From NCBI GenBank assembly GCA_012931725.1, contig CM022945.1:155033354-155097353 (forward strand): DNA of 64,000 nucleotides, given 5' to 3'. Each line of letters begins with the position of its first letter. The first letter of the stretch is position 1. The position numbers and the translations under genes are program-made. This document shows, piece after piece, positions 56,701-64,000 of this stretch. This DNA comes from Litsea cubeba. Lineage: Eukaryota; Streptophyta; Magnoliopsida; Laurales; Lauraceae. The notes beneath the pieces are model-generated. The model was not told where the DNA came from, did not search any database, and saw only the letters and a program-made list of their open reading frames with translations.

Positions 56701-58394
56701 AGCTGAAAGTATAGAAGCCTGAACTCCTCAGACTGCCCCTCGAGGACGCTGTCAATCGGCATAAACTCCTCATAGAGTTTGCCGAGGATGGGCAATCCAG
56801 TAATGGCGCTCAGCTCCTTCAAAGAAAAACCAATCTCACCATTCGTCACAACGAAGGTATTGGTTTGAGGGAGGAACGACTCCAGCATAGCCATGAAGGC
56901 CTCGTCGGAAAAGATCACGGTCTCCCTAAAGGCGCGGACCGCATCAAAAATCCCGGCTTCCTTCAAAACGGCGCAACCAATCAGCAGGACGCGATCAGTC
57001 CACGACTTCCACTCAGAGTCAGCATTGAAACGACCTCAAAGTCGGAAAGGCTTGATCCAATTGCTGCCGTCACCACTGAAAATACCAAGGCCCACCGGTC
57101 TCAAATCGACCGACGGATAATCAGAGCCCTGGTAGCCGCTGGAATGGCATCAACAGGCGACCTCTCCATATATCCAGGAGAACCTGCCAACAAAAACCCC
57201 GGTCTTGATTACATTTGTCCTTCTCACCCAGCTTGGAGGATCTTCCCTCTTAGGGCACGTGGGGGCAAGGCTCAGAATCGAGACGGTGCGATCAAACGTC
57301 GACCGGGTAGCAACAGTCTTCTTCTCACCATCTGCTGTGAAAGAAAACTGAAAACATCTCCTCTGGTATGTCATGTCATCAGGGACTGCATCACCAAAGA
57401 AGAAGGTAGGCTTGGGCAAAACGCTCTGATCTTCCATCACCCATGGACGACTGCTTACCATGATCTTATAGAATTCCTCTCCCTTGAGAGTGATCAGTCG
57501 CTGCCTCATCTCATCTCTGTTGAGGGAGTCGCACTCTTCCAGATTTCTCTCAACATACTGGACCTTCTCAAAAGCCTGCTGAACGGCCGGATTAGAAGAT
57601 CTAGAAGATCGACGAGGTACGCTTGTAGCAGGCTCTTTACCCTTGTTCGCTCTGGAGGAACCACCTGAAAAGGATGGAAAAGAAAAAGATCAAACATCAA
57701 AATGACAGAATCTCGCTAAAAAAAATCTGGCGAAATTTTGACATGATGACGGGGCAATTCCGAAGAAAAGGAACTATCCCGAAAGAAATAGAAAGCTTGA
57801 AGATGGGCTCAACATCGCTGCGAGCTCCGAAACTCCAAACTTTCGAAACCTAAAAGTCTCCGCAAAATCAGGAAGGGCTCAACATCACTGCGAGCTCCAA
57901 ATTCCCAAATTTGCGAAAACTTTCAGGTATGCTATCACATCATGCTACAAATTTAATTTACAAATTAAAGGCATGCATGAACATCTAGGTTTGCAAAAAA
58001 AAAAAAATGCATTATCATGATGAGCAAAAACAAAAAAAGAAAGAAAAGAAACTCTCTCAAAAAAAAAAAAAGGGGAGGGAAAGAAAAAAAAAATGAGGGC
58101 TGGCCCACAGGCCGTGGCCCACAGGCCACGTGGCCGTACGGCCAGATCCGTACGGATCTGTCCGTACGGCCCACAAAAAAAAAAAAAAAAAAACATGAAA
58201 AAAAAGAAAAGAAAAGAAAGCAAAAAAAAAACCGTGTAAAAAAAAAAAAAAGAGGGAAGCAAACACGTGGAAAAGAAAAAAAAAAGAAGAAAAGAAAAGA
58301 AAGAAACAAAAAAAAAAAAAAAAGAAAGAACTTTATTTTTCCTACAATGGAGTTTTCTTGAAAAAAAAAAAAAGGAGAACTTACTTGAAGCCAT
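53759..58394 (-). pseudogene. Tat antisense spliced gene (aORF), copy C, complete length
   Basis: Exons are 58394-58385, 57664-55169, 55070-54957, 54879-54769 and 54693-53759 (stop). All introns are GT-AG. Using the unshifted length of exon 2 from copy A, the coding sum is an exact multiple of three, about 1,225 residues. Features by approximate residue: PMD-like region near 280, basic stretch KKRARRGKRRRSHHRSK near 780-800, acidic exons 3-4, coiled coil about 1085-1170. Lesions relative to copy A: small indels and a 13-14 bp deletion at about 57140-57190, and a CGA to TGA stop near 57037. Exons 3-5 are fully open. No enzymatic motif was recognised. It is convergent with pol and has its own TATA box. 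Confidence 0.82.
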
Positions 58395-59553
58395 TGATGG
58401 AGAAGAAGAAGAAAAACTCTTGAAGATCTTGAAGAAGAAGGACTCTTGGTCTTGAAGCCCTCTTGAGATTATTGCAAAAGAAAGTAATAAGAGCAAGAGA
58501 TCCAACCTTCTCCTTGCTTTTATAGAGGAGAGCAAACCAAAGAAGGAAAGAAGAAAGAGGTAAGTGTTACTAATTAGTAACCTTACCAAAAGAAAGAGAT
58601 TAGAAAGATTCTTTCCCAAAAGAAAGATATCTTGAAGGATTTTCTCCCAAAAAGAAATCTATGACGGATTCTTTCCCAAAAGAAAGATATCTTGAGATAT
58701 TCTATCCCAAAAATAAAGGGATCATGAGAGATTCTCTCCAAGTAAAGATATTCTTGGATATTCTCTATCCAAATGAGATATTTTTGGATATTCTTTACAA
58801 AAATGACACCATATGAGATCTAAGCTATTTCAAAAGCTTAAGGTCCCATGGGTTAGCCCATATGAGCCAGGTTTGACCACCTAGGCACACACAAAAAAAA
58901 AAAAAAAAAAGAAGAAAAAGAAAATTTTTTTGGGCTTTTAGTCAAAGAGAAATCCCTCTTACCAAGAGCATACAAAAATGGTTCCATGCCTCTTTTGAGT
59001 TGATTGGACCATACAAAAGAAAATTCCAAGCCCCATGAGCTTCCAAAAATCAAACCATCCAGCCTCATCTACCAAATTGAGCCAAATTCTTGAAATTGAC
59101 ATTCCATCAAACCAAATCCTGGTCCCCGAACTTGCCACATACAGCCTGTTAGGTCACAAGACCAAAACCAAAAACCAAAACCTGATCCCCTAACTTGCCA
59201 CATACAGCCTGTTAGGTCACAAGATCAAAACCAAAATTGATCCCCCAACATTCCACATACAGCTTGTTGGGTCACACGATCAAAACCAAACCCGACCCCC
59301 TAACCTGCCACATATAGCCTGTTAGGTCACAAGGTCAAAACCCAAATCCACATCCCTGATGTCATCTTCAAAACTTTGCCTCGAGATGGTACGTGATCCC
59401 TTTCACTACCATAAAATTCCCCTGGAAGCTCAAAAGGCTACAAATACCAAAAAAAAAGATTGCTCAAAGACTCTTGGTCAAGTCACAGGCTCTCCTTCAA
59501 AAAATCTCTTCGAGGCACATCGACTACAAAAGTTAAGCAACTCGCCGCTGTAC
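58395..59553. other. Tat 3' non-coding region, copy C
   Basis: No gene. Same content as 4437-5606: the antisense promoter, degenerate AAAGATATCTTGAGATAT words, and a four-copy CCTAACTTGCCACATA array (about 59125-59340). Confidence 0.6.
58518..58524 (-). promoter_or_regulatory. TATA box of antisense gene, copy C
   Basis: TATAAAA on the minus strand, 124 bp upstream of the ATG at 58394, conserved in sequence and spacing with 4562-4568. Confidence 0.55.
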
Positions 59554-59567
59554 CTCGAGGGGGCATT
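59554..59567 (+). other. Polypurine-tract-like site before LTR C
   Basis: CTCGAGGGGGCATT immediately before TGTTGACACC, identical to the site before LTR A. Confidence 0.5.
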
Positions 59568-61872
59568 TGTTGACACCAAAAATGTCACTTTGCCTTTTCA
59601 AGATCCAAAGAGCTACATGAAGTCGCAACCTGCCATAAATAGGCAATGCTGCTTCCAAAAATCAAATCTTGTCAGAATCAAACAAAAACTGCAAGATTCT
59701 TCCAGACAGCCAAAAGAGGAGTACACAAGAAGTTTCAGGCCATTTCAAAATCATTTGGCCTAACTTCGCTTCTCCGACAGCCAAATCAAGCCTCTCGGCG
59801 GCAAAGCTCTCCGGGACCATGGTTTCCAAGACAGAGCCTATGGATCATCTTAAAATGACTCCAATAGGTTCCCTGTCAAATTTCAAGTCAATCGGACATC
59901 GATTGACCGCACATCAAACCGCGACATCTTCATCGCGACAAAAAGCAAGTCTACAGGTGATAGGACCCCAAACGGCTTCGAAACTCAAACAAAAGCCTAT
60001 GGTTGGTCTTATTTATTGCTCAGGAGGCTTCACACCAAATTTCAGGTCATTCCGACATCGTTTGGCCCAGTTTCAGCTTCTGACGGAAAATCGGCAGCTC
60101 TGCGCGACAAAGTCTTCGGCTTTCTCAGGAAATTGGAAACTTTGCAAAATAAAATGCAAGGATTCTCATCAGGTTTCCTACAAAGAAATTAGGCCAATAA
60201 ATGGTCAAAATGTCAAGGAAAAGTACAGAAGAAAAAAGAATCGAAAAACAGCAAAAACGGACGCAAAACGGGACACGAAAGGGGGAAAACCCCCCAGGGT
60301 CGCAGACCCCTGCGACCCTGGGCCAGGGTCGCCGGCGACCTTGGAACCCGGGGTCGCCGGGAAAGCCCCGGAAACCCAGGTTTTCGCCGTTTTTTCGCGA
60401 TTCGAGGAGCTCAGCCTCTGGTACTTTCCAAAATTCATGCTTTTGAGACACCAAGTCCTCTGACATCCGTCCAAAACACGGGTAAATCATCAAGAGTATC
60501 GAAAACAATATTGATCGCCACCCGGTCAACCAAAAAAAGTGTGCTTTCTACCCGACCGATCGAGAAATCGACAGGACAGATGGCACCGACCCGCTGTTGG
60601 CAACAAACACCTGAAATTACATGATCATCTGATGTCGATCTACATGAAGATCCATCGATGATCATCAACAGAAGAATCTCAAAAGACGTGGCACGGCCCG
60701 CGACTCTTCAGCTGCTCGACGACCACTTAATGCGATTAATTGACTAGCTTTATTACAGTCATTAATCCATTTCTTTGGATGGCCCAATCAGAAGCAAGCA
60801 TTCGGGAGTTACAAGTCAAGAGATTCATGGCATTTAACCCATGAAACTCCTCCCATCATGGCGATTAAAGGCGATTAAATGCCCTCAATCTCCTCCGGCC
60901 AATCAGAAGCCAAGAAAAAGGAGTTACAAATTAAATAATTCAATTTTGTAACTCCTCCCATTATGCGGCTTAATGACAATAAAAGCCCATAAACCCTCCT
61001 AAAAGGCTACCTAAAAGCCTATAAATAGGAGGGCTCTCCAAGAAGAACAGACACACAACATCAACAGACAGCAGACAGAAATCCAGAGAAAGGAAAAAGA
61101 GAGAAAACTCTGCGGAAATTCTACACCGGCCACCGCAACAAGGTGACAAAAGTCCCTTGGGGGGTACCCCCCCCCCCCAAGGTCCTTGCCTTCTCCTCCT
61201 GCCTCCAATGGCTTAGATATGGCTTTTCAGCCCGTCTACTCGGCTTTTTATTGGACATAGGACCTTCCTTTGGTCTTTGTCCTCTAAAAACCCGAGGTTA
61301 TAGCCGAGCCAAGCGAATCAATAGCATCCTCTGTTCTCATCTGCATGGATGATGGCGAAGCCCACATATGGCTTGCGACCGTCAATCTAAACGAGTCCCC
61401 CACAATCTCCTGAGAAGTTAGATCCTCCTTTTCTTGCTTTTCATTGTAGTTTGTATTTTTTTTAAAAGAGACAAAAATCACAATTCTTGTCTTTCATTGT
61501 TGATAAGGATTGTAAATCGGCTATAGATGCCAAAATCGGCTATAAACGCCAAAAATCGGCTATAAACGCCAAAATCGGCTATAAATGCCAAAAAAATCAC
61601 CTTTCACGGCAAATCAAGAAAATGTCTCTTTTCTTAAATATATGTGCAATGGAAAACTTGAAAGAAGTTGATTTCCTTTTTACTTGCGAAGGTTGATCTC
61701 CGGATCACCACTTGCAATTCCAAGTAAAAATAGAAAATCTGGCACACCCACAAAAAAAGAAATGTTGATGCACGCCCCTTTTGCCCCCCGGTTACGAAAG
61801 GGTCGGAACCAAACGGACTCCCACGTCCGCCGACCTCGGTAGGAACCCGGGCATCGGGAGCGCGGTCCATCA
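59568..61872 (+). mobile_element. Tat LTR C (3' LTR), 2,305 bp
   Basis: Complete from TGTTGACACC to GGTCCATCA, with the hairpin (about 60293), palindrome, TATA box (61020-61027) and minisatellite (about 61517-61590). Highly similar to LTRs A and B. Its right edge joins inverted gag sequence with no target duplication matching the left side of LTR B. Confidence 0.92.
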
Positions 61873-62504
61873 GTGCTGGGTCAGCCGCATTTTCTTGTAC
61901 AGCCTCTTGGTCTTCTTCATCATCAGACCAGGATCCTTGTGGTTGTAGAGGGTTATACCAGATTACTGGCATAAGATGAGACTCAGGAACCCATTCTTCA
62001 TCGGAGAGGTATTCTCCTGTTTCAAGGGACTCCTCCCACTCATCTGTGTAGTTGGATTCGAATCCATCATCGGTATCGCTGGACTCGTACCATCAATGGA
62101 GAATCCAACTACCGAATTGCAAGAGTATGATGCCTCCTGCATGGCTTCTTTGAATTGAGGTGGTATGAAATCACTGAGAGTGAATTTTCTTACCCCCTTT
62201 GAAGTCTCTGGAAGGGATGTTTTTGTTGCCTCCAGTGAAGCGGTAGAGGAAGCCTCTGCCTTTTCTTTGACCTCTTGTTTTGGCTGGGTCTTCTCTTGCC
62301 GTTTGAGCTTGAGGAGATATTTCCTAGCCTGCCTTCGCTGTTGAGCTGTAGGGGAGTCGAGGTCGACCCGGAGCTTAGAGAGTTGCCGAGGGAGTTGACG
62401 CTTCGGCAGCTGATGGGGCGCTTGTAGATGCGCGTAGTTTGCTTCTGTTGAAGCATGACTTGGTGCTTGTTCTCATCGAAAGTAATGGTAAGCGATGCTG
62501 CCAT
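61873..62504 (-). pseudogene. Tat gag pseudogene (inverted), internally deleted
   Basis: ATG at 62504 starts MAASLTITFDENKHQVMLQQ. Near 62350 the sequence jumps from the equivalent of 43295 to 45672, deleting about 2.4 kb, then runs through the acidic region to the equivalent of 46151 at 61873. The N-terminus here is fuller than at 43172. Confidence 0.85.
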
Positions 62505-62954
62505 TGTTAGTTTTTTCGAAAAAATTTCTGAAACAAGACCACATCCATTAGTAATCACAAGAATATAATGATCATAAATGGGAAGTTCTATGGTTTTGTC
62601 TTTTCAAATTGCTCGAGGAAGATGACCCAAGCAATATGAAGAAGGCAAAACGCCATAGAGGGTACAATTGTTCTGATCGCAGGTTTGGTAAGCCCAGAAT
62701 GAGCGTCCCAGTGACTGCTAGAAGCAATTGTGAACTTAAATTTGACTTATCGAGAAGCAGAGCTTGCTCGAGGTAAGAAGAATATAAAGTTGGAGTTACA
62801 AATGTGCCGGTCGCAATACAGTAGATCCTGAAAGGGCGTACTAGTACCGCTAGACACAAACGTTTTGAGACCGCATCCATGAGATGAGATTCTCTATTTT
62901 GAAAGGTCAAGATTGGATTCATCAAAGAGAGCAGATGGTATTCCGATCTGAAAA

Positions 62955-63440
62955 GAAACGATGGCCCAAAACCTTAGTCGAACAGGTTCAACATTTCTGC
63001 AAGCGCGATGAATGATAGGAACGGATCAAGGTTTCTCAATTTTAAATCCAAAATGAAAAATCTGATTTTTTTTTGTTTTTTATTTTTATTTTATATATAT
63101 ATATATTTTTTATTTTTTTGATTTTTAACGAACTCATCGAAGAGAAACGATGGCCCAAAACCTTAGTCGAACAGGCTCAACATTTCTGCAAGCGCGATGA
63201 ACGATAGGAACGGATCAAGGTTTCTCAATTTTGAATCCAAAATGAAAAATCTAATTTTTTTTTGTTTTTTTTTTTTTTTATATATATTTTTTTTTATTTT
63301 TTTGATTTTTAACGAACTCATCGAAGAGAAACGATGGCCCAAAACCTTAGTCGAACAGGCTCAACATTTCTGCAAGCGCGATGAACGATAGGAACGGATC
63401 AAGGTTTCTCAATTTTGAATCCATACTGAGAAATCTAATT
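62955..63440. repeat. Leader tandem repeat, about 187 bp x 3
   Basis: Copies start GAAACGATGGCCCAAAACC at 62955, 63144 and 63328 (spacing 189 and 184). They are diverged relatives of the 145-bp units in the other leaders (13227 and 42490). Confidence 0.85.
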
Positions 63441-63655
63441 TTTTGTTTTTTTTTTTTTGAAAAGAGAAAAAGTGGAACTAAATTCAAAGAATTAGAAATT
63501 TCCAAAAAATCTCATCTCATTTTTTTTAGATGCGGAATCCAACATGGCTACCAATCAACAAGTAACCAAAGAATCAAGAAAAGAAGTATAAGCATAGAGC
63601 AATAGATATGATATGCAAATATTTCATTTCTAGCATCGTGTTCTCAAATGAACGG

Positions 63656-63673
63656 GTCCCATCGGGTGTGCCA
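63656..63673 (-). other. Candidate Tat primer-binding site
   Basis: On the minus strand, three bases after the LTR end, TGGCACACCCGATGGGAC begins with TGG, as expected for pairing with a tRNA CCA end. I cannot assign the tRNA. Confidence 0.45.
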
Positions 63674-63676
63674 GCT

Positions 63677-64000
63677 TGATGGACAGCGCTCCTGGCGCCT
63701 GGTCCTACAGAGGTCGGCGGACGTGGGAGTCCGTTGGGTCCGACCCTTTCGTGACAGGGGGGCAAGGGCGTGCATCAATATTCTTTGTGTGGGTGTGCCA
63801 GATTTTCTATTTTTACTTGGAATTGCAAGTGTTGATCCGGAGATCAACTTTCGCAAGTAAAAAGGAAATCAACTTCTTTCAAGTTTTCCATTGCACATAT
63901 ATTTAAGAAAAGAGACATTTTCTTGATTTGCCGTGAAAGGCGATTTTTTTGGCATTTATAGCCGATTTTGGCGTTTATAGCCGTTTTACAATCCTTATCA
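63677..64000 (-). mobile_element. Tat LTR E, 3' end only, minus strand, runs off window
   Basis: Reverse complement of the last 324 bp of the Tat LTR, from TGATGGACAGCGC to the minisatellite and TTACAATCCTTATCA. By position it is the 5' LTR of the inverted element to its left. Confidence 0.85.

Larger units (their letters stand above)
42313..61872 (+). mobile_element. Tat-lineage Ty3/gypsy element, best copy (copy C)
   Basis: Leader, gag start, 2,765-codon gag-pol frame, repeat tail, antisense gene, 3' non-coding region, polypurine-like tract and 3' LTR. Lineage rests on the dual RNase H, the RT context (IDYRDLNGACPKDEFPLP) and an integrase without chromodomain. The 5' LTR is not adjacent. 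LTR B at 31246-33498 may be it, separated by the copia tandem, which would make the element about 22 kb without the copia DNA. Confidence 0.9.
62505..63676 (-). other. Tat leader (inverted) with primer site
   Basis: Untranslated leader on the minus strand between LTR E and gag. It contains a conserved block matching 42780-43170, a three-copy tandem array of about 187 bp (62955-63440), A/T runs and the primer-binding site. It is the only complete Tat leader in the window. Confidence 0.7.

Overview
The window is plant nuclear DNA made almost entirely of LTR retrotransposons. I found no host gene, tRNA, rRNA or CRISPR array. The angiosperm origin is inferred from the families: Ty3/gypsy elements of the Tat lineage (two RNase H domains, integrase without chromodomain), a Ty1/copia element with a tRNA-Met-type primer site, and very long LTRs beginning TGTCACGCCCCG like plant Tekay/Del chromoviruses. 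I cannot name the species.

Layout. 1-7926 is the 3' part of a Tat element: a spliced antisense gene, a 3' non-coding region and an LTR. 7927-10770 is the 3' part of a Tekay-like LTR. 10771-13068 holds GA-rich DNA, a dead Ulp1-type peptidase remnant and a 95-bp tandem array, probably an old DNA transposon. 13069-23118 is a decayed Tat copy lacking its protease. 23119-24735 is a truncated Tekay-like LTR. 24736-25136 is a minus-strand Tat LTR end, followed by a 100-N assembly gap. 25237-31245 is an inverted Tat gag fragment, split by a 3.7-kb solo LTR with a perfect 5-bp target duplication. 31246-33498 is a plus-strand Tat LTR. 33498-42312 is a copia tandem: a truncated pol tail, an LTR, a full interior and an LTR. 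42313-61872 is the best Tat copy: leader, gag start, a 2,765-codon gag-pol frame, a repeat-rich tail, the antisense gene and the 3' LTR. 61873-64000 is another inverted Tat piece (deleted gag, tandem-repeat leader, primer site, LTR).

How the parts work together. In the Tat family the sense strand encodes gag, zinc finger, protease, a G-patch, reverse transcriptase, two RNase H domains and integrase. Downstream and convergent lies a separate gene on the opposite strand. It has its own TATA box, a 10-nt first coding exon and four GT-AG introns, and would give a protein of about 1,225 residues with a plant-mobile-domain-like region, a basic stretch, acidic exons and a C-terminal coiled coil. The splice sites are kept in phase in the two large copies although each has coding lesions. 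This antisense gene is the most interesting content. A second pattern is that unrelated elements here each carry clusters of short perfect palindromes.
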